The notes beneath the pieces are model-generated. The model saw only the letters and a program-made list of their open reading frames with translations. It did no database searches and had not been told where the DNA came from. A stretch of 64,000 nucleotides of DNA, from positions 124,001 to 188,000 of the forward strand of contig CAXXXM010000002.1 of assembly GCA_963663265.2 (NCBI GenBank). The letters are read 5' to 3'. This DNA is from JAEXOD01 sp963663265 (GTDB taxonomy: Bacteria; Bacteroidota; Ignavibacteria; Ignavibacteriales; Melioribacteraceae). This document shows, piece after piece, positions 41,334 through 51,185 of this stretch (position 1 is its first letter; each line of letters starts with the position of its first letter). A program made the translations under genes and the position numbers.

Positions 41334-42317
41334 TTAATTATTATTATTTTTTAAACTAATTGCTGCTTGAACTAAAATTTCCAAAACTTCAACAGCATGT
41401 TCTCCATTTGTGCGAGGTTCAAAATTTTCAATAACAGACGAATAAAAATGTTTTTGCTCTTCTACCAAAGGCATTGTCTTAGCAAATTCTACAACCTCAT
41501 AATCTTGATCAAACTTTTCTAACCCTGAATTAGTCCTTTTAAATCCCTTATGGAAATACTTCAATTTTTCATCTTTTAATGTATCATCAAATACAAACAT
41601 TCCGGTTTCACCAATAACAACTAAACGTTGCTCTTTGAAAGGGTGCAGCCAGCTTACAAAAATATGGGCAGATATATTATTGGGATATTTTAAATAAGTA
41701 ATTGTAGTATCTTCAATGTTTTTTTGAATAAATGTATCCCCTTTGGCATCAATTAATATTGGTTTATCCCCAACTAAATATTGAATAATAGAAATATCAT
41801 GGGGGGCAAAACTCCATAAGATGTTTTCTTCTTGCCTAATTGCACCCAGATTTAGACGATTGCTATATATATATTGTAGTTTACCAATTTTGCCGGAACA
41901 AATTAATTCTTTTAGTTTCAAAACGGCAGGATGATATAACAAAACATGACCAACCATTATTTTAACATTTTGTTTTTTAGCTAAAGCAACTAATTCCTTA
42001 GCTTCATCCAGATATAATGTAATAGGTTTTTCAATCAACACATTTTTATTATTTAAAATACATTTTTTTGCAACGTCATAGTGTGTTTCTGCCGGAGTAG
42101 CAATAATTACACTTTTTATTGAAGTATTATCTAAAACAGAATTTAGACTTTCAGTATAATTAATTTCTTTAGAAATCTCTTCTAATTTAGATATAATCGC
42201 AGTATTAGAATCACAAACTGTAATACAGTTTTTTGGCAATAAAGAAGCTGCAGTTTTCACATGATTCATTCCCCATCTTCCAGCTCCTATAACACACACT
42301 TGAAAATTTTCAAACAT
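41334..42317 (-). CDS. wbpB: UDP-GlcNAcA 3-dehydrogenase (WbpB/WlbA-like, Gfo/Idh/MocA family)
   Basis: A 327-residue oxidoreductase: Rossmann motif VIGAGRWGMNHVKTAASL (9-26), VIIATPAETHYDVAKKCILN (about 70), the family EKPITL (about 95; the Lys is catalytic) and APHDISIIQYLVGD (about 168). With NAD it oxidises C3 of UDP-N-acetylglucosaminuronic acid, preparing it for the aminotransferase. It stands between wbpA and wbpD with gaps of 5 and 12 bases. Confidence 0.9.
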   Translation of the reverse strand: MFENFQVCVIGAGRWGMNHVKTAASLLPKNCITVCDSNTAIISKLEEISKEINYTESLNSVLDNTSIKSVIIATPAETHYDVAKKCILNNKNVLIEKPITLYLDEAKELVALAKKQNVKIMVGHVLLYHPAVLKLKELICSGKIGKLQYIYSNRLNLGAIRQEENILWSFAPHDISIIQYLVGDKPILIDAKGDTFIQKNIEDTTITYLKYPNNISAHIFVSWLHPFKEQRLVVIGETGMFVFDDTLKDEKLKYFHKGFKRTNSGLEKFDQDYEVVEFAKTMPLVEEQKHFYSSVIENFEPRTNGEHAVEVLEILVQAAISLKNNNN

Positions 42318-42322
42318 ATTTA

Positions 42323-43663
42323 TTATGCCTTAAAAATATTTTCGGATTTTACACCACGCTTAGCAAAAGCGTTACGGGTATCAACTATTAATTGTGCATT
42401 ATCAGCAATAAATTTGTAATCATAATCATCATGATCTGTGCTTAATAATATTACATCATATTTTGCAATATTATCTTGTGTAAGTTCAACAGAATTCATA
42501 TCATAATTATACTTCCTTGTTTTAGGCAATACAGGAATATATGAATCACTATAATCCACTTCCGCACCTTTCTCTCTTAATATTTCAATTAATTTTAATG
42601 ATGGAGATTCTCTCATATCATCAATATTTTTTTTATAAGCAGCCCCAAGAATTAAGACTTTTGAACCATTAAGTGTTTTTTTAACAGTATTTAAAAATTC
42701 CATTGTTCTTTCAACAACATAATATGGTTGATATGTATTAATTTCGCCTGCTAATTCTATAAACTTTGTGTTAATTTCATATTCTCTTGCTTTCCAAGTT
42801 AAATAAAATGGATCAATAGGAATACAATGACCACCTAAACCAGGTCCCGGATAAAAAGCATTAAATCCAAAAGGTTTGGTTTTAGCTGCTTCAATAACTT
42901 CCCATACATCTAAATCCATTCTATCAAATACCATCTTAAGTTCATTTACTAAAGCTATGTTTATTGAACGATAAATATTTTCAAGCAATTTAGTAGCCTC
43001 TGCTGCCCTTGTTGAAGAAACAGGTACAGTTTTTACAATAACTGCACTATATAAAGCATTTGCAACTTCCAAGCAATTTTCAGTTACACCACCTACAACT
43101 TTAGGAATAGTAGCAGTAGTAAAGTTTGGATTATTAGGGTCTTCTCTTTCAGGCGAAAAAGCTAAATAAAAATCCACACCTGCTATTAGAATTTCCGCAT
43201 CAGTTTTTCCTTGTGTAAATTGTGCTTTTTCGCATAATGGAAGAAGTACTTCATCTGTTGTACCCGGGTAAGTAGAGGATTCAAGAACAACAATCTGCCC
43301 TTTTCTTAAATACTTTGCTATAATTTTTCCACTATTTTCTATATAGCTAATATCCGGCTCTCTATGTTCATCAAGGGGAGTTGGCACACAAATAATAATG
43401 GCATCAACCTCGGGTAACCTGCTAAAATCGCTTGTTGCTTCAAATTTCTTTTTATCAACTGATTTTTTTATTCTTTCTGAACTTATATGCTTTATATATG
43501 ATTTCCCACTGTTAAGAACTGGTATTTTTGTACTATCAATATCAAAACCCAATACAAAAAAATCCTTTTCCGCAAATTCTAATCCTAATGGTAAACCAAC
43601 ATAGCCTAATCCAATTATTCCTATTACGGCTTTTTTTTCTTTAATCTTTGCTATCAACTCCAT
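42323..43663 (-). CDS. wbpA: UDP-N-acetylglucosamine 6-dehydrogenase (WbpA/WecC family)
   Basis: A 446-residue nucleotide-sugar dehydrogenase: VIGIIGLGYVGLPLGLEFAE (14-33), IIICVPTPLDEHREPDISYI (about 89), VVLESSTYPGTTDEVLLPLC (about 126), AFSPEREDPNNP (about 168), and the active-site Cys in GPGLGGHCIPIDPFYLTWKA (about 273). It oxidises C6 to the uronic acid, the first step of the diacetamido-glucuronate pathway. It heads the whole minus-strand glycan locus; its promoter probably lies in 43664-43742. Confidence 0.92.
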   Translation of the reverse strand: MELIAKIKEKKAVIGIIGLGYVGLPLGLEFAEKDFFVLGFDIDSTKIPVLNSGKSYIKHISSERIKKSVDKKKFEATSDFSRLPEVDAIIICVPTPLDEHREPDISYIENSGKIIAKYLRKGQIVVLESSTYPGTTDEVLLPLCEKAQFTQGKTDAEILIAGVDFYLAFSPEREDPNNPNFTTATIPKVVGGVTENCLEVANALYSAVIVKTVPVSSTRAAEATKLLENIYRSINIALVNELKMVFDRMDLDVWEVIEAAKTKPFGFNAFYPGPGLGGHCIPIDPFYLTWKAREYEINTKFIELAGEINTYQPYYVVERTMEFLNTVKKTLNGSKVLILGAAYKKNIDDMRESPSLKLIEILREKGAEVDYSDSYIPVLPKTRKYNYDMNSVELTQDNIAKYDVILLSTDHDDYDYKFIADNAQLIVDTRNAFAKRGVKSENIFKA

Positions 43664-43742
43664 ATAATTCCCTTTGTTTTAGATTGATATAAATAAAATT
43701 TTGGAATATAGAACAGCTTAATAAATTTTTATAATACTCTTA

Positions 43743-44645
43743 CTAAATCTCGTTTGTTAATCTAAGAATAAATGAATCTTTCTTTTTATCTTTATCAGAG
43801 TTTTTCTTAAACAATTCATCCAAGCCAATAACATTACCCACCTCTTCTTTAGAGTAAACTTCATTACGATATTTTTCTAAAAAAGAGGAAAAATTACTTA
43901 AACTTGCATTATTATTAACAATATTAGTATTAGTTTTTTCAATTCCTAAAGCTTGCTTTAACATCTGTTTTTTCAATTCTTTATTCAAAGCAAACTTACT
44001 ATTGTCTAAATTAGGTTTTCCAAACTCAATGCTCGTACTTGAAGATGAGTTAATTTCTCGCAACCCTTGAAGAGAACCGGAAAGAGTATTTTGTTTATTT
44101 GCTTCTTCTCGTTCAGAAAAACTTAAATGCTCATTATCAGAGATAAAATTATCATCAAACAAAAATAATGCATCGGCAAAAATTTTATCGTTTTGGTTTT
44201 GTGCTTCAACGGCACGCATATCCGAACAGAACACTTCATTAAAATCACTATTTTTTAATCCATTAGCCAAAGTAGTATAACCAACTTGTTGAATCTTAAA
44301 TCTAAAATCTTTTAAGTTTAAATCAAATTTAAGATTTTTTAAATCTTTAATAGCAAATATTGGATCAAGGTAGATTAGTTCTGTACCGGATTGGGAATTA
44401 ATAAAATACCCATATTTAGTACTGTAAGCATCCAGACTGCTTACATTAGTAAGCAGTCTGTAAACAATAACATTTTTTGGGGTAGGTTCATTGAGAAAAT
44501 CGCAAACATCAAAATAGTTAATTTTATATGCTCGCTTAATTTTATCTTTTTTAAAAATAATTCTAAAATTGTTATCAAAATCAAAAACGTTTTCAGAATA
44601 AATCAATACGTCATTACGTTTAACATCAAGAGTTTCTAATAACAT
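43743..44645 (-). CDS. Unrecognised 300-residue protein
   Basis: Hypothetical protein without signal peptide or membrane segment. Residues 1-140 look folded and beta-rich (YSENVFDFDNNFRIIFKKD, NVIVYRLLTNVSSLDAYSTK, YGYFINSQSGTELIYLDPIF); residues about 165-300 are low-complexity, rich in Asn, Ser, Lys and Glu, probably disordered with some coiled coil, and the end is KKDSFILRLTNEI. I do not recognise a family. It is 13 bases downstream of glgP on the same strand, so probably co-transcribed, but nothing links it to glycogen metabolism beyond that. Confidence 0.8.
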   Translation of the reverse strand: MLLETLDVKRNDVLIYSENVFDFDNNFRIIFKKDKIKRAYKINYFDVCDFLNEPTPKNVIVYRLLTNVSSLDAYSTKYGYFINSQSGTELIYLDPIFAIKDLKNLKFDLNLKDFRFKIQQVGYTTLANGLKNSDFNEVFCSDMRAVEAQNQNDKIFADALFLFDDNFISDNEHLSFSEREEANKQNTLSGSLQGLREINSSSSTSIEFGKPNLDNSKFALNKELKKQMLKQALGIEKTNTNIVNNNASLSNFSSFLEKYRNEVYSKEEVGNVIGLDELFKKNSDKDKKKDSFILRLTNEI

Positions 44646-44658
44646 AGAACTTCCATTA

Positions 44659-47226
44659 TTATACCCACTTGATTAATCCTAACTCAAAAGGATTAATTAA
44701 TAATGGGTGTTTAGGTAAAATGCGAATTGTAAAACCAAAATTACCTGTACTTGAACAAGGGATTTCACCTTTATACAAATAAACATTAGTTCCTTCAATT
44801 TCATTAACACAATTCATACTAACAGCAGAGTTGGCATATGGTTTATTTTGGTCATCAACCTTTCCAAAATAAATCTGAACTTCAACATCTTTTGGTGTTA
44901 AGTCTCCTAATACTACTTCAGCTGAAACAGAATATTTATGGCCAACAGCAATTTCCGAAGGGTTATCTTCTTTTTTGATTGAGTTAATATGAATATTACC
45001 CCAGTTTTCGTTTAACTTCTTTTTCCAAGTGGTAATTTCTTTAGCATTTTGCATATCGTCAGCCATCAAGTATTTCCATTTCTCGTTGGCTTTGAAATAA
45101 AATTTATGTGCATATTCACTTACCATTCGAGTAGTGTTATAAACCGGTCCTAAATTCCGCATGGATGATTTCATCATTCCAATCCATTTGCGAGGAAGTT
45201 TATCTTCACCACGTTGGTAAAATGTTGGAACAATTTCTTTTTCCAAAGTTTCGTAAATTAATCTTGATTCTAATTCATCTTGATATTCAAGATTGTCATA
45301 TTCTTCCCCGCTTCCAATTTTCCAACCTAAATCAGGATTATAACCTTCATCCCACCAACCATCAAGGACACTAAAGTTTAATCCACCATTGGCAATAATT
45401 TTCATTCCGGAAGTACCACTTGCTTCCAAAGGTCTTCTTGGGTTATTCAACCAAATATCACACCCTTCAACCATATAGCGGGCAATATTCATATCGTAGT
45501 TTTCCAAGAATACAATTTTCTTTCTTAAATGTTCTTCTTTGGCAACTTGAACTAAATCCTGAATTAATCGCTTCCCTTCTTCGTCACGAGGGTGAGCTTT
45601 TCCAGCAATTATTATCTGTACAGGAAAATCTTTATTACACAAGATATCAGCCAAACGATCTAAATCGCGTGTAATAAGAGTACCGCGTTTATAAGTAGCA
45701 AAACGACGTGCAAATCCTATTGTTAAAGCAGAAGCATTTAACACTTCTTTAGCTCTTTCAATGTCACCTTTTGAACCGCCGCGTGAGATTATTTGTTTTC
45801 TTAATCTTGCTCTTGCAAAAGCAACTAACCTTTCTCTTCTGCGTTCGTGAGTACGCCACAATTCCTCATCAGGAATCTCATTTACTCTTTCCCAATCCTC
45901 AGGATCAGTTGGATTCTGTAAGAATTTGTCACCTAAATAACGATATAATAACTCATGCATGTCATTTGAAAGATGAGTTCTAATATGAATACCATTTGTT
46001 ACATAATCAATAGGAATTTCATCAAAAGGAATATCTTTAAAACCAGCAACCCACATTTTTTTTGATACCTTTCCATGTAGTCTGCTAACTCCATTAACAT
46101 AACCCGACATATTCATTGCCAAATGAGCCATATTAAAGTTAGCCGGTTCCTTGTCTTTTATAATTGTACCTAACTTATAAAAATCTTTATCGCTAATTTT
46201 CAACTTATTTCTATAGTAATCACCGAAATATTTTTCTACTAATTCATTAGCAAATACATCAATACCTGCCGGAACTGGAGTATGAGTTGTAAAAACATTT
46301 GAATAGAAACCAATTTCTTTTGCTTCATCAAATGTTAAACCTTTATCCTCAATAAGAAGACGAATTTTTTCCAATGCCATAAACGCACTATGCCCTTCGT
46401 TCATGTGGCAGACAATCGGGTGAATTCCTAAAGCAGTCAATGCTCTAATTCCACCAACACCCAACAAAGCTTCTTGTTGAATTCTTGTTTCGTTATTTCC
46501 ACCATAAAGTGAGCGAGTTATTTTACGATCTTCTTCGCTATTTTCCTCTACGTTAGTATCTAATAAGTATAAAGGAACTCTTCCAACATCAATTTTCCAG
46601 ATTTGAAAATAAACATCTCTACCAGGAAAAACTAATGAAAGTTTTATTGCTTTATTATCTTCATCAGTCATTAACGTCATAGGTTCATTATAAAAGTCGG
46701 TCAATTCATATCTTTCTTGCTGCCAACCATCTGCAGTAAGATACTGTTGAAAATAACCTTCTTTGTAACATAATCCAACCCCAATTAAAGGTATGCCTAA
46801 ATCGCTTGCCGCTTTTAGATGATCTCCAGATAATATACCTAAACCGCCAGAATAGATTTGCAAACAATCAGTTAAACCAAACTCAGCACTAAAATAAGCA
46901 ATATATGGTTTGTCATTCGCATTAACATTCTTTTGGTACCATGTTAATTCTTGAAGATATACACTTAACTGCACATAAATCCTATTCATATGCGAGATAA
47001 ATCCATCATCTTTAGCTAATTCTTCTAATCTTTCCTGACTAATTTTGCCCAACAAAATTACAGGGTTGTGATGAGAATCTTCCCAAAGTTTTCTATCCAT
47101 TCTACGGAATAATTTTATTGCATCTTGGTTCCATGACCAATATACATTATACACTATTTCTCGCAATGGTTCTAATACTTTGGGTAAAGATGGAATTACG
47201 TTAAATGTTCCAACAAAATTTATCAT
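44659..47226 (-). CDS. glgP: Alpha-glucan (glycogen) phosphorylase
   Basis: Releases glucose-1-phosphate from glycogen or maltodextrin. The 855-residue protein belongs to the short, bacterial/archaeal phosphorylase group with an N-terminal DUF3417-type region (YNVYWSWNQDAIKLFRRMDR). Core motifs: YFSAEFGLTDCLQIYSGGLG (about 110), HMNEGHSAFMALEKIRLL (about 270), GFARRFATYKRGTLI (about 500) and the PLP-lysine GTSGMKIIANGGLNFSVLDG (about 603). Length and order are normal. An SD (GGAG) precedes the ATG. Confidence 0.95.
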   Translation of the reverse strand: MINFVGTFNVIPSLPKVLEPLREIVYNVYWSWNQDAIKLFRRMDRKLWEDSHHNPVILLGKISQERLEELAKDDGFISHMNRIYVQLSVYLQELTWYQKNVNANDKPYIAYFSAEFGLTDCLQIYSGGLGILSGDHLKAASDLGIPLIGVGLCYKEGYFQQYLTADGWQQERYELTDFYNEPMTLMTDEDNKAIKLSLVFPGRDVYFQIWKIDVGRVPLYLLDTNVEENSEEDRKITRSLYGGNNETRIQQEALLGVGGIRALTALGIHPIVCHMNEGHSAFMALEKIRLLIEDKGLTFDEAKEIGFYSNVFTTHTPVPAGIDVFANELVEKYFGDYYRNKLKISDKDFYKLGTIIKDKEPANFNMAHLAMNMSGYVNGVSRLHGKVSKKMWVAGFKDIPFDEIPIDYVTNGIHIRTHLSNDMHELLYRYLGDKFLQNPTDPEDWERVNEIPDEELWRTHERRRERLVAFARARLRKQIISRGGSKGDIERAKEVLNASALTIGFARRFATYKRGTLITRDLDRLADILCNKDFPVQIIIAGKAHPRDEEGKRLIQDLVQVAKEEHLRKKIVFLENYDMNIARYMVEGCDIWLNNPRRPLEASGTSGMKIIANGGLNFSVLDGWWDEGYNPDLGWKIGSGEEYDNLEYQDELESRLIYETLEKEIVPTFYQRGEDKLPRKWIGMMKSSMRNLGPVYNTTRMVSEYAHKFYFKANEKWKYLMADDMQNAKEITTWKKKLNENWGNIHINSIKKEDNPSEIAVGHKYSVSAEVVLGDLTPKDVEVQIYFGKVDDQNKPYANSAVSMNCVNEIEGTNVYLYKGEIPCSSTGNFGFTIRILPKHPLLINPFELGLIKWV

Positions 47227-47470
47227 TCTGGCTCCAAATTAATTAAAAAAACTGTAGGCATTTTTATTTCATGCCAATTGCAACTAATAAAGTTATCAAA
47301 ACTAATTAAAAATAACAAAAAAAAAAATGTATTTTTATACATTTGCAATTAATTTATCATTAAAAAAGGAACTATTTAACTATTTATTTTTAAAAATGAT
47401 AATCAATTTTCTTAGCTTTTTAGATATTATGTTATTTTTTAACTAAATTTACACTTAAAAAATATCAAAT
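47227..47470. promoter_or_regulatory. Divergent promoter region of glgP and plsY
   Basis: A 244-bp non-coding gap between genes pointing away from each other, so it must hold both promoters. It is very AT-rich. TACATTTG at 47338-47345 resembles the TAnnTTTG minus-7 element of Bacteroidota promoters on the plus strand, but no matching minus-33 element is clear, so no exact promoter is claimed. A short GGCAT/ATGCC hairpin lies at about 47257-47275. Confidence 0.4.
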
Positions 47471-48106
47471 ATGACTTATTTTATATCAGCAATTCTCGGC
47501 TATTTATTAGGTTCTATTCCTACCGCTTATTTATTATTAAAAAAATCGCATTCAATTGATATTACAGAAATGGGTTCTAAAAATGTTGGTGCAATGAATG
47601 CTTATGATGTTACAAATTCTAAGAAAAACGGAATTATTGTTTTTTTTATTGATTTTACTAAAGGATTAGCAGCATTTTTAGTGGCAAAATATTTAATTGA
47701 AGATTCATACTCGTTAATAGCAACAACAGTTGCCTTTGCAGTTTTGGGGCATTGCTTTTCTATTTGGATTAAATTTAAAGGTGGACGCGGATTAGCTGTG
47801 GCTGCAGGTGGATTACTTATTTTAGCTCCTTCTGTTTTTGTTGTATGGATTGTAATTTGGGTTATTTCTTATTTTTACAAGAGAAATATCCATTTTGCAA
47901 ATTTTATTGCATCAATTTTTGCCGCAATAAATTCTTTTACATCAGCAAAAGTTCTTTCAAAATACACCTATCCAACAGCTGAAAATCATTTATATTTCAG
48001 CTTGTCAATTTCTATTATTATGGTACTTATATTAGTAAAGCACTATAATCCCATTAAAGAGTATTTTTCATCGAGCAAAACAATATCAGGGAATAACAAT
48101 GAATAA
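47471..48106 (+). CDS. plsY: Glycerol-3-phosphate acyltransferase PlsY
   Basis: Inner-membrane enzyme that transfers an acyl group from acyl-phosphate to glycerol-3-phosphate, the first step of phospholipid synthesis. The 211-residue protein has about five membrane helices and the family motifs GYLLGSIPTAYLL (10-22), TEMGSKNVGAMNAYDV (about 33, the GSxNxGAxN motif), and FKGGRGLAVAAGGLLILAPS (about 104). It starts the plsY-htrA-purB run; the stop overlaps the next gene by 8 bases. Confidence 0.94.
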   Translation: MTYFISAILGYLLGSIPTAYLLLKKSHSIDITEMGSKNVGAMNAYDVTNSKKNGIIVFFIDFTKGLAAFLVAKYLIEDSYSLIATTVAFAVLGHCFSIWIKFKGGRGLAVAAGGLLILAPSVFVVWIVIWVISYFYKRNIHFANFIASIFAAINSFTSAKVLSKYTYPTAENHLYFSLSISIIMVLILVKHYNPIKEYFSSSKTISGNNNE

Positions 48107-49265
48107 TTTAAAAGTTTTAGTCTTATCATTTATGTTTACGTTTTTATTTTCTTCAGCATTGTTTGCCTTAATTATTACAGGCACTCAGTCTACAACAAAT
48201 CAGTTTGTTTCCGATTCTGTTTCTATAAATAAAAATGATGACAATAATGTTAAAATCACAAACGCCAGACACAATATAATTACGGAAACCGTTAAAGATA
48301 TTAGTCCGGCTGTAGTTGGAATAAACGTAACAGAAATTAGACAATACAGGGATCCATTTGCAAATGACCCAATGTTCAGAATGTTTTTTGGCGATAGAAC
48401 ATACAATAGGAAAGTACAAGGCTTGGGTTCTGGATATATTGTATCCCCTGACGGTTATATAGTTACTAATGATCACGTAGCAGGTAATGGTTCGGAAATA
48501 ATTGTTACAATGACAAACGGCAAACAGTATAATGCCAAAATAATTGGCACAGATCCCGGCTCGGATATCTGCTTATTAAAAATCGACGAGACCAATCTTC
48601 CCTATATTAAATTTGGTAATTCTGATGAAATTATGATTGGAGAATGGGTAATTGCACTTGGTAATCCGTTTGGATTATTTGATATTAATGATAAGCCAAC
48701 TGTAACAGTTGGAGTTATTAGTGCAACCGGTATGAATTTAAGCTCGGTTGATAACAGATATTATATTAATATGATTCAAACCGATGCTGCCATAAATGGT
48801 GGAAATAGCGGTGGTCCTCTTGTAAATAGTATTGGTGAATTAATTGGAATGAATACTTTAATCTACACACCGGGAGGTACCGGAGGCAGCGTTGGTGTAG
48901 GTTTTGCCATACCAGTAAATAAAATAAAACGAATTACTGATATATTAAAATCAAATGGAGTTGTTGATAGAGATTTTTGGACAGGCTTAAAAATCCAGAC
49001 TATTGATAATGATATTGCAAAATACTTTAACTTAACAAGTACAAAAGGGGTAATAATAACTTATGTGGCAAAAAACTCGCCTGCTGCAAAAGCCGGTTTA
49101 GTTGTTGGAGATATTTTAATTACTATTGATAGATTTAGAATAAACGATGATAATAGCTTAATTAGTATTTTGCACGAATATCAAACTAACGATTCTGTTA
49201 CATTAAAAATTTTGAGAAATAACGAAGAAATTTTAAAAACAATGAAATTGGAAAGGAAAAAATGA
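48099..49265 (+). CDS. HtrA/DegP-like periplasmic serine protease with one PDZ domain
   Basis: Quality-control protease of the cell envelope. The 388-residue protein has an N-terminal membrane anchor or signal (about 5-27), a trypsin-like domain with the triad His in YIVTNDHVAGNGSE (about 125), Asp in DPGSDICLLKIDE (about 156) and Ser in AAINGGNSGGPLVNSIGELI (about 236), and a C-terminal PDZ domain (about 300-385, GVIITYVAKNSPAAKAGLVV). One PDZ makes it DegS-like in layout. It overlaps plsY by 8 and purB by 4 bases. Confidence 0.92.
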   Translation: MNNLKVLVLSFMFTFLFSSALFALIITGTQSTTNQFVSDSVSINKNDDNNVKITNARHNIITETVKDISPAVVGINVTEIRQYRDPFANDPMFRMFFGDRTYNRKVQGLGSGYIVSPDGYIVTNDHVAGNGSEIIVTMTNGKQYNAKIIGTDPGSDICLLKIDETNLPYIKFGNSDEIMIGEWVIALGNPFGLFDINDKPTVTVGVISATGMNLSSVDNRYYINMIQTDAAINGGNSGGPLVNSIGELIGMNTLIYTPGGTGGSVGVGFAIPVNKIKRITDILKSNGVVDRDFWTGLKIQTIDNDIAKYFNLTSTKGVIITYVAKNSPAAKAGLVVGDILITIDRFRINDDNSLISILHEYQTNDSVTLKILRNNEEILKTMKLERKK

Positions 49266-50563
49266 TTCAACGTTACACACTTCCCGAAATGGGAAAAATT
49301 TGGTCAGATGAATTTAAGTATTCAACTTGGTTAAAAATTGAAATCTTGGCTTGCGAAGCAAGATGCAATATGGGAGATGTTCCTCAAGAAGATTTAGCTG
49401 TAATTAAAGAAAAAGCTAATTTCAATATTGAGAGAGTTTTAGAAATTGAAGAAACTACAAAACATGATGTTATTGCTTTTTTAACAAATGTTGCCGAATA
49501 CGTTGGACCTGCTTCCAGACATATTCATTATGGAATGACTTCTTCAGATGTTTTGGATACAGCTTTATCAGTTCAAATGAAAGCTGCAGGTGAATTGCTA
49601 TTAGATGACCTTAAAAAACTAAAAGAAGTTTTAAAAGCCAAAGCCATAACTTGTAAAGAATATATTTGTGTTGGAAGAACACATGGTATACATGCAGAAC
49701 CAACAACATTTGGTTTAAAACTTGCCGGCTGGTACGAAGAAACAAAACGAAATATTGTTAGGTTAGAATCTGCTATAAAAACAATAAGTGTTGGGAAAAT
49801 TTCAGGTGCTGTTGGTACTTTTGAACACCTCTCACCAATTGTTGAAGAATATGTTTGTAATAATTTAGGATTAGCAGCTGCCCCAATTTCAACACAGGTT
49901 CTTCAAAGAGATAGACACGCAGAATTTTTGTCCACATTAGCCATTATTGGTGCAACATTGGAAAAAATTGCAATAGAAATAAGACATTTACAAAGAACTG
50001 AAGTTTATGAAGCAGAAGAATTTTTCTCAAAAGGACAAAAAGGCTCGTCAGCAATGCCTCACAAACGTAATCCAATTGTAAGTGAAAGAATAGTTGGTAT
50101 GGCACGTATTTTACGTTCTAATGCTATGGCTGCTTTGGAAAATGTTGCTTTATGGCACGAAAGAGATATCTCTCACTCTTCAGTTGAAAGAGTTATTGTT
50201 CCAGATAGCTGTATTGGATTAGATTATGCTTTAAATTTGGCAATTAAATTGATTGACAATCTTTTAGTTTATCCCCAAAACATGATTGACAATTTAAATA
50301 TTACCAGAGGTTTGTTGTTTTCACAGAAATTACTTTTGTTACTTGTTGAAAAAGGATTGACAAGAGAAGAAGCATATTTAGTAATCCAAAGAAACGCTAT
50401 GAAAGTTTGGGCAGACAAAAATAAAGACCTTAAGACTGAATTATTAGGCGATGAGAGAATTATTGAAGTTTTAAGCAATGATGAAGTTGAATCAATTTTT
50501 AGTTATGATTCTATGTTAAAAAATGTGGATACTATTTTTAATAGAACTATAAATAAAGATTAA
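49262..50563 (+). CDS. purB: Adenylosuccinate lyase
   Basis: Acts twice in purine synthesis, cleaving SAICAR and adenylosuccinate to release fumarate. The 433-residue protein starts MIQRYTLPEMGKIWSDEFKY, has HYGMTSSDVLDTALSVQM (about 88), GRTHGIHAEPTTFGLKLAGW (about 139) and the fumarase/aspartase superfamily signature GSSAMPHKRNPIVSER (about 261). Length is typical. It overlaps htrA by ATGA, and its stop shares TTAA with the convergent SprA-like gene. Confidence 0.96.
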   Translation: MIQRYTLPEMGKIWSDEFKYSTWLKIEILACEARCNMGDVPQEDLAVIKEKANFNIERVLEIEETTKHDVIAFLTNVAEYVGPASRHIHYGMTSSDVLDTALSVQMKAAGELLLDDLKKLKEVLKAKAITCKEYICVGRTHGIHAEPTTFGLKLAGWYEETKRNIVRLESAIKTISVGKISGAVGTFEHLSPIVEEYVCNNLGLAAAPISTQVLQRDRHAEFLSTLAIIGATLEKIAIEIRHLQRTEVYEAEEFFSKGQKGSSAMPHKRNPIVSERIVGMARILRSNAMAALENVALWHERDISHSSVERVIVPDSCIGLDYALNLAIKLIDNLLVYPQNMIDNLNITRGLLFSQKLLLLLVEKGLTREEAYLVIQRNAMKVWADKNKDLKTELLGDERIIEVLSNDEVESIFSYDSMLKNVDTIFNRTINKD

Positions 50564-51099
50564 ACAACAATATCAATTGCCGAAGGTTTTGGTTCATCCG
50601 AACTCAACTTTCCTTTTTTATTATAGGTGCCGTATTTAAGCTGAGCTAATTCGGCACTTTTATCAAGACTAATATCATTAGAAGCATCTTCCCTCAATTC
50701 ACTTCTTGCTTCAGCTTCCATTTGAGTGGCTTTTGCTGCTATAATTTTATCTTGAACAGATGGCTCAGTTGGCGCTAAAGCAGCACGCCGTATCTGTTGT
50801 GCTTTTTTAATTGTTGCTTCTGGATTGCCATGGACTTCCGCTACATCTATTTGAACATCTCCCGAAACAGCATATCGTTTACCATCCGGTCCAACTTCAA
50901 ATTCATATCTTGGACCAACAGTAAAAATTCCTGAAGCAGCTCGTTTATGAGCTTCTTCGTGCTTTTTTACTTCCGCGTCACGTTCTTTTAATCTTTGTAT
51001 TTCAGCCTGTTCTTTTTCATCAGGCTTTGCAGTAGAATTCTGGGAAATAAGAACAGTTGTGACAGCATCCATGCTTGTTTTAGTATTTACGGTTAACAT
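50560..51099 (-). CDS. SprA-like putative metalloprotease (CJM1_0395-type)
   Basis: A 179-residue protein of the SprA-related family: LKERDAEVKKHEEAHKRAAS (about 37-56), YEFEVGPDGKRYAVSGDVQI (about 64), GNPEATIKKAQQIRRAALAP (about 90) and PSVQDKIIAAKATQMEAEAR. The HEEAH stretch has the spacing of an HExxH zinc site, and the family is often annotated as putative metalloprotease, but no activity is established to my knowledge. No signal peptide. Convergent with purB, sharing the TTAA of both stop codons. Confidence 0.8.
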   Translation of the reverse strand: MLTVNTKTSMDAVTTVLISQNSTAKPDEKEQAEIQRLKERDAEVKKHEEAHKRAASGIFTVGPRYEFEVGPDGKRYAVSGDVQIDVAEVHGNPEATIKKAQQIRRAALAPTEPSVQDKIIAAKATQMEAEARSELREDASNDISLDKSAELAQLKYGTYNKKGKLSSDEPKPSAIDIVV

Positions 51100-51185
51100 T
51101 TTTTTACACCGTTTACATTATTATATTCCATTACACCATCATTATCGGATAAAAAGGTTGTAAAGTTTAGCTAAAAAGTATTTTT

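Noticed and set aside
47257..47275. GGCAT/ATGCC hairpin upstream of glgP as a terminator
   Set aside because: Stem of only five pairs with a long loop and a gap before the T run; too weak to call.
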